Both the position numbers and the translations under genes were made by a program. Shown piece by piece: positions 5,394-5,398 of a stretch of 5,398 nucleotides of DNA; within the stretch, counting starts at the first letter, position 1, and the number at the start of each line of letters is the position of its first letter. The stretch is taken from assembly GCA_964580655.1 (NCBI GenBank), contig CAZOMR010000223.1, positions 1-5,398 of the forward strand. The letters run 5' to 3'. Under the pieces are notes generated by a model. It had not been told where the DNA came from. It ran no database searches and saw only the letters and a list, made by a program, of their open reading frames with translations. The stretch is from CAZOMR01 sp964580655 (GTDB lineage: Bacteria; RBG-13-61-14; CAZOMR01).

Positions 5394-5398
5394 AGGCC

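Overview
The window looks like a piece of a bacterial chromosome of moderately high GC. It resembles a Desulfobacterota/deltaproteobacterial accessory region, but that assignment is an inference from gene content: a membrane chemoreceptor next to a V4R/H-NOX-fold-like protein, an IS110-type remnant, and strong AGGAGG-type ribosome binding sites. No rRNA, tRNA or CRISPR array is visible.

Layout. Positions 1-203 hold no gene but several hairpins. They end in a long imperfect inverted repeat that covers the ribosome binding site of a transposase start. Positions 204-296 are the first 30 codons of an IS110-family (DEDD) transposase, cut short by a stop codon. Positions 297-674 are gene-poor, with a possible decayed reading frame on the minus strand, a 12-bp direct repeat and a candidate promoter. 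At 675-1220 (+) lies a stand-alone ImmA/IrrE-type zinc peptidase. It converges on the rest of the window across a compact GC-rich hairpin (1224-1242).

The remainder (1232-5255) is a tight four-gene operon on the minus strand, read from right to left. It encodes a six-helix methyl-accepting chemotaxis protein, a small protein with a V4R/HNOB-like Cys-x7-Cys end, a DGQHR (DndB-like) protein, and a flavin reductase-like FMN-binding protein. Two junctions overlap by 4 bp (TTGA and ATGA) and the third gap is 21 bp. Every internal start has a strong Shine-Dalgarno sequence. A near-consensus sigma-70 promoter (TTGACA, 17 bp, TTAAAT) sits just upstream of the receptor gene.

How the genes may work together is inference. 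A membrane receptor with no periplasmic sensor domain, a small V4R-like partner and a flavin protein suggest redox or small-molecule sensing. The DGQHR protein belongs to a family best known from DNA phosphorothioation (Dnd) systems, yet no dndC, dndD, dndE or cysteine desulfurase gene is present here. The combination of a chemoreceptor, V4R-like, DGQHR and flavin reductase genes in one coupled operon is the most unusual thing in the window. The receptor also lacks a normally near-invariant arginine in its signalling tip.
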